Of a stretch of DNA of 64,000 nt, positions 36,842-47,225 are shown piece after piece; the stretch's first letter is position 1; every line of letters starts with the position of its first letter. The DNA lies in NCBI GenBank assembly GCA_938743325.2, contig OW568904.1:62001-126000 (forward strand), given 5' to 3'. The notes beneath the pieces are model-generated. The model was not told the origin of the DNA. It saw nothing but the letters and a program-made list of their open reading frames with translations, and ran no database searches. The stretch is from Pycnococcus provasolii (Eukaryota; Chlorophyta; Pseudoscourfieldiophyceae; Pseudoscourfieldiales; Pycnococcaceae). A program made the position numbers and the translations under genes.

Positions 36842-38180
36842 ACGGCCGATTGAAACGAGTCTGATGAAGCTGAGTACGGTACGTCACTGACTTGCCAACC
36901 AATCGACGACGAAGATGAGCTGCGTCCGCCGGTGATGATTAAGACGAGTGATATGCACACACGCAAGAGAGAGAGAGAGAGAGAGGCACAAAGTACACAC
37001 ACGGATGCCGAGCAGCCTTAGACACTCACAAGGTATATGCAAGAGAGCAGCCTTAAGCAGAGACTCACTCACTAGGCTCACTCACTCACTAACTCACTCA
37101 CTCACGAGCGAGAGTGATGTGTGCGCGAGTAGTACAGTAAGCCACCACACCAAGCGAGCTGTGCAGTACTTACTTACGGTAATCTCGAGAGACGCGCAGC
37201 TGTCAGTGGTGATGGTGGTGTTGTTGTGTCAAAAATGAAGCGTGATGATGGGCGAGACCAGGGAGAACGGGAGAGGGGCGGGAGCAGGACTGAGAGCAGG
37301 TCTATGGAATTGTGGGAAAGGACCCCTGGGGTGCTCGTGCTGATGAGTGGGGATGCATTCATGAATGAACGAACGAATGCATAGTCTATTGGGATGCCCA
37401 CTTGCTGCCCTTCAACTTGCCCTCCTCCACCGACCTATTCCACCGACCATTTTCCTGTTTCCCCCTCCACCGACCTATTCCACCGACCATTTATTTTCCT
37501 GTTTCCCTCCTCCACCGACCATTCCCTCCGACCAGACACCAGACCCTTGGCATTGGCATTTCCCAACCAACCAACCAACTGGAAAGGGGGAGCCGGGGGA
37601 TCCCCCGAACGATTTCCAAATTCCACGAGAGTGTGTCTCGGACCAAACAAACAGGCATAACACCGGCCAGGGATGGTCGGGATGGTCGCATCGCATGGGT
37701 GAGTGGGTGAATGGCGAAACTCGCATCGCATCGCAACCCTTAAGCCTCCTCAGCGCATTCCCCCTTGGGCCGACCGGGAAAATAGTTGTTACCGCATCCT
37801 CATAGGCTCTTAATTAGGACGCGCATCGCCTCAGGAGCAACTTGAATTTCACACAAACTCAACCGTCTCTCTTCTTCTACGATAGAGAGAGAGCTCGCCG
37901 GCCGGCCGGGTGACCCGCCGGTGTGCGCGTCTTCCAAGAGTGAGAGCAAACTGAGATTTTCACAATCAGCGTCCCTGGTGATGGAGGCCTGCTTGTAATC
38001 TCGTTTTGAATCTGAGTAAAGCCTACTTGAGCCTCCTTGTATTTTGTATTTGCTCTTCTCGCACTTCACAGCTGAGCAGAGCAGAGCAGAATAGAGAAGA
38101 AGTTGTGCAAAGCCTCAGAAGGAAGCAGGCTCTACCGTGTTTGTGATAACTGAACTCTTCTTGGTGTACTTGAGAGAAGA
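36842..38180. other. Divergent promoter region between GW-module copies A and B
   Basis: No coding sequence is supported. It holds a (GA)n run (36962-36984), CTCA repeats (37065-37108), an AT-hook-like hairpin around 37357-37382 (TGCATTC...GAATGCA) and a short tandem repeat of about 40 bases (37427-37530). Confidence 0.6.
37427..37530. repeat. Short tandem repeat (CTCCACCGACC... unit, about 2.5 copies)
   Basis: The unit CTCCACCGACCTATTCCACCGACCATTT..CCTGTTTCC occurs twice in full and once in part, with small length differences. Confidence 0.8.
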
Positions 38181-40511
38181 ATGGACCGCGGCTCGTCGTG
38201 GCGGACCCAAGGGCACGTCGTCTCGAACGAGACCCAGCAGCGGCCGGTTGACAATGACGATAAGCAGACCAACACCGCGATGACGTACACGCAAATGATG
38301 GTGGAGATGGACGACAAGACGCAGCTTGCACGTGGCGAGCTGATCCCGGAGCTGAAGAGTGCACTGCGTCACGTGCACCTCGACCCGCGTATCCTCGAGA
38401 AGGCGGTGCTACAATCGCCACCCGATACCGTCCCGTCGTGGTCTGAGCAGTACCAGCGTGACTTGCTCAACGGCGACTTGGCGCACTTGCTGCAGGAGGT
38501 GCAGGCGGCGGGCGCGTGCTTGGCTGAGTCTCCCGCGACCTCGATGTCTTCTCACAGCTGGCTCGGCGACGCTCGCGGCATGCGCGCGTACTTCTTGCTC
38601 GAGCTGTGGGTACACCGCAGCGGCCTGCCTGAATTTCCTGCGTCGTTTCAGAGTCTGCGTGAGTCCTTGAGCGTCTCGTACGAGAAGGCGCGTACGGTGT
38701 CTCGCGTTGGCGTGTACTTCGAATATAAGTCCTTCGAAGACGCGCGCGCGTACGTGCGCACGCTCTGCCTGAAGAGCAAGGAGGAATGGCAGGCGTGGAA
38801 GACCTCAGGCGGGAGGCCGCACGGCATTCCAGCCAATCCTGATAAGACGTACAGGTTATCGGGCTGGACTTCGTACGGCGACTTCCTCGGATACGCGGTG
38901 GGTACGGTGCCTGGCTCTATTCGCTCGTTCGAGGAAGCGCGCGCGTGTGTGCGCACATTCCGTCTGAAGAGCGCAAAGGAGTTTAAGGCTTGGAAAATAC
39001 AAGGTGCAGCGAGAACCGCCGGCATTCCAACCAATCCTGAGACGAGGTACGCGTCATCAGGCTGGACCTCTTGGGGCGACTTCCTTGGGTACTCGGACGA
39101 CACTGTGTCTGCCTCATATCGGTCGTTCGAGCATGCGCGCGCGTACGTGCGCACGCTCGGTCTGAAGAGCTTTCAGGAGTGGAAGGAATGGAGCAAGTCA
39201 GGTGCGAGGCCTGACCACATTCCGAGGCATCCTTATACGACGTACGAGTCATCCGGCTGGCTATCCATGGGCGACTTCCTTGGCTTCGCGGTGGGCAAAG
39301 TGGCTGGTGCATATCGTGAATTCGAGGATGCGCGTGCGTACGTGCGTTCGCTCGGTCTGAAGAGCCAGAGGGAGTGGGAGGCGTGGAGGAAGTCAGGTGT
39401 GAGGCCTCACGATATTCCGAGTACTCCTGAGAGGACGTACAAGTCATCAGGCTGGATATCATGGGGCGACTTCCTCGGGTACGCGATTGGAAAGCAGATT
39501 CAGATCCCAAAAACATCAAAGTTTCGTTCTTTTGAAGGTGCACGCGCATACGCCCGAACGCTCAGTCTGAAAAGCAAGAAGGAGTGGGAGGAGTGGCGCA
39601 AATCAGGCGCGCGACCGCACGACATTCCAAGTACGCCTGAAACGACGTACAAGTCATCGGGATGGGCGTCTTGGGGCGACTTCCTCGGATTCGCTGGCTC
39701 GCATCGTAGCTTCGAGGATGCGCGCGCGTATGTGCGCACGCTCGGTCTGAAGAGCAAGATGGATTGGAACACGTGGCGTTCGTCAGGCGCGCGACCGGAC
39801 GACATTCCGGGCAATCCTCAGACGGCCTACAAGTCATCAGGCTGGACGCCGTACGGCGACTTTCTTGGATACGTGGTGGGCCAAGGTTCGCGCGGCTCGT
39901 TTCGCAGCTTCGAGGATGCGCACGCGTACGTGCGCACGCTCGGGCTGAAGAACACTGAGGAGTGGAAAGCGTGGAGCGAGTCAGGCGGGAGGCCGCACGA
40001 CATTCCGAGCCAACCTCAGAAGACGTACAAAGAATCGGGCTGGATGTCATTTGGCGACTTCCTCGGATACGCGGACGGCACGGTGGCAAGCTCGTTTCGT
40101 TCTTTCGGGGTTGCGCGTGAATACGTGCGCACGCTCGGTCTGAAGAGCCAGACGGAGTGGCAGGCGTGGAGTTCGTCAGGTGCGCGACCTCCCGACATTC
40201 CGATCAGTCCTCAGACAACGTACGCGTCATCGGGTTGGACGTCGTACGGCGACTTTCTTGGATACGTGGTGGGCCAAGGTGCGCGCGGCTCGTTTCGCAG
40301 CTTCGAGGATGCGCGCATGTACGCACGCACGCTTGGTCTCAAGAGCCAGAAGGATTGGTTTGCTTGGGGTAAGTCAGGCGCGCGACCTCCCGACATTCCG
40401 GCCAATCCTGATAGGATTTACAAGTCATCGGGCTGGACGTCGTATGGAGACTTCCTTGGGTACGCGGACGGCAAGGTGGCACTCACTCGAAAGCGCAAGG
40501 TGCGCGCGTGA
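38181..40511 (+). CDS. GW-module repeat protein, copy B (9 modules)
   Basis: 776 residues, the longest family member. The first 45 residues differ from the other copies and lack the DLT-type acidic motifs. The shared helical domain (QLARGELIPELKSALRHVHLDP onward) covers about residues 47-172. Nine modules follow, marked by RSFEDARAYVRTLGLKS and SGWTSYGDFLGY. The basic inter-module spacer is KQIQIPKTSKF, after module 4 rather than 3. The tail RKRKVRA matches the other copies. Some modules carry W-SWGD, SMGD or SFGD instead of SYGD, and module 5 lacks the usual GKVAG spacer. Single exon. A TGTAA occurs about 200 bases past the stop. Function unknown; nuclear location and modular ligand binding are inferred from the basic tail and array design. 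Confidence 0.8.
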   Translation: MDRGSSWRTQGHVVSNETQQRPVDNDDKQTNTAMTYTQMMVEMDDKTQLARGELIPELKSALRHVHLDPRILEKAVLQSPPDTVPSWSEQYQRDLLNGDLAHLLQEVQAAGACLAESPATSMSSHSWLGDARGMRAYFLLELWVHRSGLPEFPASFQSLRESLSVSYEKARTVSRVGVYFEYKSFEDARAYVRTLCLKSKEEWQAWKTSGGRPHGIPANPDKTYRLSGWTSYGDFLGYAVGTVPGSIRSFEEARACVRTFRLKSAKEFKAWKIQGAARTAGIPTNPETRYASSGWTSWGDFLGYSDDTVSASYRSFEHARAYVRTLGLKSFQEWKEWSKSGARPDHIPRHPYTTYESSGWLSMGDFLGFAVGKVAGAYREFEDARAYVRSLGLKSQREWEAWRKSGVRPHDIPSTPERTYKSSGWISWGDFLGYAIGKQIQIPKTSKFRSFEGARAYARTLSLKSKKEWEEWRKSGARPHDIPSTPETTYKSSGWASWGDFLGFAGSHRSFEDARAYVRTLGLKSKMDWNTWRSSGARPDDIPGNPQTAYKSSGWTPYGDFLGYVVGQGSRGSFRSFEDAHAYVRTLGLKNTEEWKAWSESGGRPHDIPSQPQKTYKESGWMSFGDFLGYADGTVASSFRSFGVAREYVRTLGLKSQTEWQAWSSSGARPPDIPISPQTTYASSGWTSYGDFLGYVVGQGARGSFRSFEDARMYARTLGLKSQKDWFAWGKSGARPPDIPANPDRIYKSSGWTSYGDFLGYADGKVALTRKRKVRA

Positions 40512-40853
40512 ATGCGATTTTGTGTGCACAGAGTACACGCCAAACTGTCCCTCCGGCCTTTCGAACGCCCGTTTCCGGCTTCGGCGGGGCGCATCACCGG
40601 GTTTCTGAAGAAGGGTCCGTGAGGGTAGTCCTTCTACCGTCATGTGTTCGTAACAGGTAAACGCATACACAAGCGATTGAATGCGACAGAATGTTTTTTT
40701 TTGTATAAATTGTTGTAACAGGATTAAAGAAACTCTAAAACAAAAACAAAAAAAAATCATTTTTGATGATTGGTTTATGCATTTTATGTGATTTTTGTCG
40801 GCGTGCGGGGCGGCTGCCGCATTCTTCGACTTGGCGAGCGAGTGCCCATAAAA
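40512..40853. other. Intergenic region, 3' flanks of convergent genes
   Basis: A/T-rich toward 40680-40780, with an A-rich tract at about 40729-40757. No gene or repeat was recognised. Confidence 0.6.
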
Positions 40854-41906
40854 TTACCACTCCATATAGTCGAAGAGTACCTCGCCGATATCGTCCACAC
40901 CACACCACTCCATATCGTCAAGCTCCATACCGTCAAGCTGTGCATGGGGCAGAGGCTCATGAGGCTGCGCGCCAGGCAGAAGCTCGAGCTGCGTGCTATG
41001 CGGAAGCTCAGACTGCGCAGGAAGAAGAAGCTCGACGAGCTCCGCGTCAAGCGTAAAATCAGGCAGCGTAGAATCAGGCAGTGTAGTAGGGAGGAGAAGC
41101 ATATCAAGCGTACGCTCGAGCTCCGCGTCGTCAAACGCACGAACATGCAGCGCAAGATCAGGCACGGGGTTCGCGGGAACCTCAGGCTGCACACTGTCGA
41201 GCGGAGCCTGAACTTGCTCGGTGGAGAGTCGCAGTAGTTCGTTGAGCCTAGCACGATCGGTCACACGGGTCGTGTGCGTACGTTCGCCATCTACCAACAC
41301 GCACATACCAATCTCTTGCATGAAGTCGTTCAGGTTGATGTAGACGTTGCCAGCCGCGTTGCCAGCCCTAACCCGGTGCATGTACTCAACAAGCCAAAAG
41401 AGTGCAACCGTACGATCAAGGGCCCTGTACAGCGTGTCTGCAAACTCCTGATTGTCCGCAACAAGCTTCTTGATTTTGGCCTTACACACAGACGCCGACC
41501 AATTGTTGTTGTCCAACAAGCTCTGCTGAACTTGCGTACGGGTAAGGCCATCGGCTTCACTCACGCTAAGGTTGACATTTGGAAAAACCGCCGCGATTAA
41601 CGCGAGAAATCTCCTCGAACGGTGAACGGCGGAAGTGGAATCTCGCCGTCCTCCTCCTCCTCCTGCTCCTCCTCCTCCTTGTGGATTGTGCACCACCGGC
41701 GCTGCGGCCGGCAATGGCACTGCGTGCAACCCTGCGGCCGGCGCTGCTGGCACCACCACACCGTACAGCTCCTCCTCCTCCTCACCACCACCACCATACC
41801 CGAAAGGTGCTACAACAGTGTACGTAGAAGAGAACAAAGCGCGGGCCAACCCCGCAGAGACCGGAGAGGCGGAGCCGTTATCAGTAGAGGTAAACATAGG
41901 CGCCAT
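40854..41906 (-). CDS. Unrecognised protein with helical core and acidic-aromatic tail
   Basis: 350 residues. Residues 1-90 are Ala/Gly/Pro/Glu low complexity. Residues about 95-235 look like a folded helical domain (HRSRRFLALIAAVFPNVNL, LYRALDRTVALFWLVEYMHR, NVYINLNDFMQEIGMCVLVD). The rest is Leu/Asp/Glu-rich with loose internal repeats (ELLLP, DSTLPDFTLDAELVELLLP), ending ELDDMEWCGVDDIGEVLFDYMEW. Such alternation of acidic and bulky hydrophobic residues is typical of transcriptional activation segments. I do not recognise a family. The gene lies inside the GW-module cluster, convergent with copy B. The single long frame with a folded-looking middle favours a real gene. Confidence 0.6.
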   Translation of the reverse strand: MAPMFTSTDNGSASPVSAGLARALFSSTYTVVAPFGYGGGGEEEEELYGVVVPAAPAAGLHAVPLPAAAPVVHNPQGGGGAGGGGGRRDSTSAVHRSRRFLALIAAVFPNVNLSVSEADGLTRTQVQQSLLDNNNWSASVCKAKIKKLVADNQEFADTLYRALDRTVALFWLVEYMHRVRAGNAAGNVYINLNDFMQEIGMCVLVDGERTHTTRVTDRARLNELLRLSTEQVQAPLDSVQPEVPANPVPDLALHVRAFDDAELERTLDMLLLPTTLPDSTLPDFTLDAELVELLLPAQSELPHSTQLELLPGAQPHEPLPHAQLDGMELDDMEWCGVDDIGEVLFDYMEW

Positions 41907-42030
41907 GCTTACGCTAAGCAGGGGGTGGAGGTGAATGGAGGGTGCACTCGCGGCAGGGGGAGGGAGCTTAAGCGCGCTCTGGCGCGCGGGGGGTGCACTC
42001 GCACCGCGTTGGCGGCAAATACCTACCTTA

Positions 42031-42113
42031 GGCTCGAAGGCCGAAGGCTCGAAGACTTCGAAGGCTTCGAAGGCTTCGAAGACTTTCGAAGGCTCGAAGA
42101 CCTTAGGCCGAAG
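42031..42113. repeat. TTCGAAGGC short tandem repeat
   Basis: Repeated CTTCGAAGG / CTCGAAG units, each itself palindromic (TTCGAA), about eight times. Confidence 0.85.
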
Positions 42114-43557
42114 AGGTTTGAAAAATTAAATTACAAAAAAATTACCAATTACGACGGCATTTTGTATACTTTGTTGTTTGGTTTGATGGAGGGATCAGCA
42201 TTCAGCGGAAGGATCAAAACGAGGGACGTGTGCACCGCGCATACAGGCGGATATGTGTGTGTGTGTGGCGTTTCTCCTCGGCCCTCGCCGTCATTCCTCA
42301 CGGTTGACTTTTCCAAATGGCCTCGAATTCTCTATGGCATTTCTCGCAAATAAAATGATTTGTTTCAAGCTGATGCGTTCATCCCACCCCCCCCTCCTGG
42401 GGGTGGGCTGAAAGGAACGGTTCAACGGGAAGGTTCTCCTCCCGCTTCTCCTTACCATAAGTCCATAACCAGACTCGAAAGTTGCCGGAAATTCCGCCGA
42501 GGCTGCGGCTCACCCCACGGGCAAGTACTTCGGTACCCGTAGTGGCAACTGGCAACCTGCCTTGGTCATTGGTGGTGCAAGGGCAACCTCTCCTCTCCTC
42601 TCCTCTCATACAATAACCCAGGAGGACGAAACTCACGTCACATTTCACGGCAAAAACACACACAAAAACACACAAAATCAGCCGGAAACCAACCGTTTAC
42701 GCGAAAAGTACCACCCCTCCGTCCTCTCCTGCCCCTTGGCAAACTTGCCAAAAAGCCCCCAGGGACGGTCAAGGGACGGTGCCCAAAGTCGCCAATCAGC
42801 AGAGGGAGACCCGACCATGGCTGGATCCCCTCGCCAGAAGGGAAATGAACCAGGAATGGTGATGCGGAGGGATCCCGTGCACGGAGGGATCCCCACTATC
42901 CCCACTGCGACGGTGGTTTGTTTGACCTGTCCCTACTCCCTACGCCTTTGCTTTGTTGTTTGTTCATGGTAATGGCGGCCTCCCCGGACGCGGGACGACA
43001 GGTCTGCAATGACTGTCGTTGTGCCGCACGCGCAGGCTGGCTGGCTGGCCGGCCGGACGGTGGCCGTGTTTCACAACGCGCAGGTGTTGTAGTGGGTGGT
43101 GCTCGTGCGCAGAGAGAGAGTCAGAGAGTCAGAGAGAGGTCAGGGCTTCAGGCAGGAGTGCCTCATGATGCTCGTGCCGAGCTCATTCGGGCACCTCACT
43201 AGGCTGGCTCGACGTGCACTTCATTCACAAGTCACAACAAGCAGCAGTGCGTCGTGCTCGTGCTATCGTGCACGACTCATCACTCATGCACGCGGTTGAG
43301 ATCTCAAGCACGCCGATATGGGCCGGCCAAGATCACTCGTGACGACGAAGCGCGTCATCATCCTCAGCGGATAGGAGGTAGGCTTAAACGACACGGCTGA
43401 TGTCTTGCTTGATGGTGATTCCTCAGAAGCTCATCTTAAGATAGACGAATGTTTGAGACTTTTTGCAACAGTGGCGTTGTTCGTGGCGTATAATACATGC
43501 ACTCACGCTTGCAAAAGACGACTCATGCGAACAACGAAGTCCTTGAACACAATTCCA

Positions 43558-43690
43558 AGCGTCAACAAGATGCAGCTTGCGCGTGGTGAGCTAATTCCAA
43601 AGCTTACTGAGAGCGCGATGCGCGATATATGTGAACCTTGACCCGCACATACTTACTCGAGAGGGCGGTGCTGCACCAGCACCACAGACA
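43558..43690 (+). pseudogene. Broken GW-module gene fragment (N-terminal domain)
   Basis: The stretch encodes KMQLARGELIPKL..SAMRDI, clearly the start of the family's helical domain (compare KTQLARGELIPELKSALRDV). The match then moves into another frame (CCGCACATACTTACTCGAGAGGGCGGTGCTGCACCAGC matches the family's CCGCGTATCCTCGAGAAGGCGGTGCTGCAC). A stop codon follows the first segment. Nothing of the modules follows, so only about 130 bases survive. Confidence 0.8.
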
Positions 43691-44086
43691 AGCGAGTAAA
43701 GCGGCGCGCTTCGTTCGTCGTCCAAAACAAAACTTGTGGTACACCGTACACGTATTAAGATGACGCTGCGCGATTCGCCGGCCGGCTACCGACCTGGGTG
43801 GGATTCGTGGCAAGCACGGCAAGCACGATCCTGCCCGAATCCGGTGCTGGCAATGGTGACGAGGAGAAGGAAGACTTCCTCGACGACAACTCGGTAGCCG
43901 TTCTCGACCCATGTGTGACACTGGATGCGAAGCGAACTTGTCTCACAATAAACGAATGTGTCTTTTGTTACTGGCTTGTTGCATTTCACTAAATTGTTTT
44001 TCGATTGAAGAAGCGCCTGATGGTATCGCGGCGCATGTGCAGAGCTTTATAAACACGCCCCCCTCCTTCGATCCACACAAAGCTTA

Positions 44087-46270
44087 TTAGTTGACGGGTG
44101 CAGCTGGCGCGGGCGCCTGCGCCTGCGGCTGACCACCTTGAAGCTGAGCAAGCTGAGCGATTGCCGCAAGAACACTCTGGTTTGATTGAGTCACTGCTTG
44201 AGTCACCGCTTGATTCACATCCTCACGCGTCACGCCAGGCTGGGGAGGTGCAGCTGCAGCACCACTCGGATTCCTATCCCATGGCGGGCGTTCGTTCATG
44301 GATTGCTCCGCAAGCTCGTCGTTGTAGGTTATTGCAGACGTATCGAGAGGAGGTGCCTCATGAAATGCGTCCCCGCGCGCCTCAATATTGGCATTGCCAG
44401 TCTCAGCTCCCACGACCGTCCAACGCATCCTCTGTGCCGGTGGCTCGTCGCCGCCACCGCTCCTGACACCCGAGCCGTCATTCGACGTGGGCGCTGGCGG
44501 AAGCTGAGCCTCCGCGGTCTCGTCTTGAACCGTTTTGCCAATCTTGCGGAACTGTTTGCTCAATTTGAAGATCTTCAGGAAAATGACGTAGCCAGTTTGG
44601 TCCTGTGCGTCCAGCTGGGCCTGGTCCTCGGCACCGATGACGTTTTGTGCCGGAGCGACCGGAACGAGCTGGCGATGATGATCGCGCTCCTTGATGACGT
44701 AGCGCTCTTCGCCGTAACGAATCGTACGCAATATGCGACCAAAGATCTGCTCCACGATGAGTGAGCTGTTTGGACCGTAAAAGAACGCCACCGAGCAGAA
44801 TGGAGGCCAGTCGTAGCCTTCGGTGACCATGCCCACCGCCACGAGGACGTGCAGTTTGCCGCTCTCGAGCTCGTCGAATGTGCCGCTGTTGTCAATGCCG
44901 CTCACGACTATGCCAACTTTAATGTTCCTCGCCGGGTTCGCTGGATCTCTCATGCACAACAGCATATTGTAGATGCGCCACGCATGGTCTCTGTTCCTCG
45001 CAATGGCCAAGCCCGTTTTTCGCGTTTCTGTGCGCTGCCGCAATTCGTGCACCGACTGCACAAGCGTCTTGGCGATGGGCACGATGCAATCCTTAGAATA
45101 CTCGAGTGCTCGCAGCTTCAAATCCTTCGGCCTCATGACCTGGTTCTCCTCTTCGTCCTCTTCGTCAGCTCCGTCCTCTTCGTCAGCTTCGTCCTCTTCG
45201 TCTTCTTCGTCAGTTTCGCCATCCTCATCCTCGCTATCCTCATCGTCGTCCCTCTCGTACTCAAGAAGCTCTTCGCCCTCCATCACAATCTGCTGCGGTG
45301 GCTCGCCATCCTCCTTCATTTCGTATGTGATCCGCTGCAAAGGAACGCGAACTAGTGTCGTATGCTTCACCAGGTTGCGTTGCTCCGCCCATGTAAGCGT
45401 GCGTCGGTAAGCCACGTTGTGCCTCATGACCGCGCTGTCGGGACGATGCACAGTTCCAGATGCCCCAAAAGCGCGAGAAGGCTTGAAGAAGTCGAAGAGG
45501 TATTGGTACGAAGCTGCGGGACTGTGATGGAACTCGTCGATGACGAACGTGTCGAATCCAAACTCGCCCGTCGCGTAGCCAGCCACGTTTTTTTCCGCAT
45601 TGTCGAGCTTGTACTTGTGGAGCGTATGGTAGTTGCAGATGACAATCCTCGCGCGCTTGAACTTCTCGTCGGTGATGGAGTCCACCTCGTGCGGTTCGGT
45701 CGCCCTACCAGCGACGACGTGCACGACGTCGCCGTCCTGCAAGCCAAGCAGCTCTTTGAACTTGCACCACGTATCCTTGAACTGGTCGCGAATATTTTTG
45801 CGTGGAGCGATGAAAAGCACGCGACGCTTACGGCCAGGTGCCTGAGGATCTGGCGCGGCTGCGGCTGCGGCTGCGGCACTCGCTGCGTCGCGGAACAAGC
45901 ACGCAAACACGGCGGCGAGCGCAAGCAACGGCCTCGTCTTGCCTAGGCCTGTGCAAAGGTCCATCACCTGCACAAGCGGCTTTTCGTACTCCTCGGTTGC
46001 CATCGCCAGCGCGGCATTCTGAAAGTACGCTTCCAGGCAAGCGAAGACGGCAGCCTCCTGGTACTTGTACGTGACATTTCTGCACACGTTTGTGAGGAAG
46101 GCTTGTTGTCCGTTGACTCCGTCCGCTAAAGCGCGGAGGACAGAAGCTGAGAGTGCGTCGTGGCGTTGCGCGAGCGAGTCAAGCACGTACGAGCGCGTAA
46201 GAGCGGAAGGCTCGTCCGGCCCCTTGACGACGCTGAGGCTCAACTGAGGCGTGTTATCCAGCTCGGCCAT
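44087..46270 (-). CDS. SF2 helicase/ATPase of type III restriction (ResIII) style
   Basis: 727 residues. Superfamily 2 motifs appear in order: a Q-like YKYQEAAV, Walker A DLCTGLGKTRP (Lys111), FIAPRKNIRDQF (Ia), Walker B VIDEFHH (Asp245-Glu246), GASGT (III), LHVLVAVGMVTEGYDWP (V) and QIFGRILRTIRYG (VI; Arg512, Arg515). This set fits the ResIII/DEAD-like helicases of bacterial restriction systems and large DNA viruses more than eukaryotic RNA helicases. A run of about 50 Asp/Glu residues (near 45125-45270) sits between the two RecA lobes, and an Ala-run follows motif I. The tail is Gln/Pro/Ala-rich and disordered. No nuclease or methylase domain is visible. It lies inside the GW-module cluster, divergent from copies C and D; a 41-base G-run is 48 bases upstream. 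Confidence 0.82.
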   Translation of the reverse strand: MAELDNTPQLSLSVVKGPDEPSALTRSYVLDSLAQRHDALSASVLRALADGVNGQQAFLTNVCRNVTYKYQEAAVFACLEAYFQNAALAMATEEYEKPLVQVMDLCTGLGKTRPLLALAAVFACLFRDAASAAAAAAAAPDPQAPGRKRRVLFIAPRKNIRDQFKDTWCKFKELLGLQDGDVVHVVAGRATEPHEVDSITDEKFKRARIVICNYHTLHKYKLDNAEKNVAGYATGEFGFDTFVIDEFHHSPAASYQYLFDFFKPSRAFGASGTVHRPDSAVMRHNVAYRRTLTWAEQRNLVKHTTLVRVPLQRITYEMKEDGEPPQQIVMEGEELLEYERDDDEDSEDEDGETDEEDEEDEADEEDGADEEDEEENQVMRPKDLKLRALEYSKDCIVPIAKTLVQSVHELRQRTETRKTGLAIARNRDHAWRIYNMLLCMRDPANPARNIKVGIVVSGIDNSGTFDELESGKLHVLVAVGMVTEGYDWPPFCSVAFFYGPNSSLIVEQIFGRILRTIRYGEERYVIKERDHHRQLVPVAPAQNVIGAEDQAQLDAQDQTGYVIFLKIFKLSKQFRKIGKTVQDETAEAQLPPAPTSNDGSGVRSGGGDEPPAQRMRWTVVGAETGNANIEARGDAFHEAPPLDTSAITYNDELAEQSMNERPPWDRNPSGAAAAPPQPGVTREDVNQAVTQAVTQSNQSVLAAIAQLAQLQGGQPQAQAPAPAAPVN

Positions 46271-46314
46271 GTTACCGATCGAAGTTGGCAGGTGAAGTGG
46301 AGAATGATGGGGCG

Positions 46315-46363
<49 letters not shown>

Positions 46364-47225
46364 TGCGAGGCCTCCCCTCCCTTTTTGTTTTTGGTCGGGA
46401 GATTAAGGTGGTGAGCAGGGCTAGTTTGGGTGGAGCGTGCGGGCGTTTTTCTGCCCTTTCGAGGTGGACATACCATGAATTTACCGTCCACGCATTGCTT
46501 GTACTTACCACCCTTCCTTGCGTGTTTTTTCCAACCTTCCTTCTGAAAATTGTGTATTGGCAGACCTCACTGGCAGGACAATTTCGGCTTGGTTTTTGCT
46601 AAGTTTTTCACCACCAAATGAGTGTGAATTTTCTGATTTTCTCATTCCTCTGAGCTCTGAGCCTTCTGAAGCTCTGCTTGGCCTCCTCATGGCCTGCTTT
46701 GCCTGCTCGAGTCCTTTTCGTGCTTTGCGTGCCCGCAAAGCACGTGTCGTTTTTTTAGATGCGTGCTCTCATAACTCTACCTATTATCATAAGCCGTGCC
46801 TCAGCACTCAGCACTCTGCTCTCTGCGCTCTCTGCTCTCTGCTCTCTGCGCTCTGCTCTGTGCTCTCTGCTCTCTCTCCCACACAGGAACCACCTCCAGG
46901 AACCACCTCCAGGTAAACCTTTACCCAAGTCATTTCTAACCCCGAACTGATTGCCCCCTCCCTCCCCTTTTCCCGCCCCCTCAACACTCCGCCATTCTTC
47001 TGCGTAAACATTTGCGCGCCACAGGGGTGACAGGTGCCTCCCCGCACGCCGTCGACGCAGCTCAGTGTTCACCGGCTCAGTGCTTCACTCACGCACGCAA
47101 CCTGCCTGCTTACCTTGGCCAGCCGCAGCTCTGAGTTTGCCGAATCATTCACGCACGCAACCTGCAGATTTCTCACCCTTGACACGTGCGTACTCAGCTT
47201 CATCAGCCTCGTTTCCATCGGCCGC
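46271..47225. other. Divergent promoter region between helicase and GW-module copy C
   Basis: It includes the poly-G tract (46318-46358), a CTCTG repeat (46812-46878) and the start of the duplicated segment (from about 46971). No gene is seen. The long frame of copy C reaches back to a GTG at 47034, but that part is untranslated leader in my reading. Confidence 0.6.
46318..46358 (+). repeat. Poly(G) homopolymer, 41 bases
   Basis: An uninterrupted run of 41 G, preceded by GGGGCGGGA. It is upstream of the helicase start codon, which reads it as poly(C). Length in the assembly may be inexact. Confidence 0.9.

Larger units (their letters stand above)
41907..44086. other. Intergenic region of the GW-module cluster
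   Basis: About 2.2 kb without an intact gene. It contains a TTCGAAGG-type repeat (42031-42113), C-rich and CT-rich tracts (42390-42610, 42700-42900), and the broken GW-module fragment at 43558-43690. A 65-codon frame at 43798-43992 has coding-like composition but opens at GTG and matches nothing I know. Confidence 0.55.

Noticed and set aside
41622-42353. 243-residue plus-strand frame
   Set aside because: Runs antisense through the low-complexity start of the unknown 350-residue gene and then through a TTCGAAGG repeat; no protein-like segment.
43798-43992. 65-codon plus-strand frame with acidic segment
   Set aside because: Opens at GTG, has no upstream continuation or recognisable motif; noted only as intergenic content.
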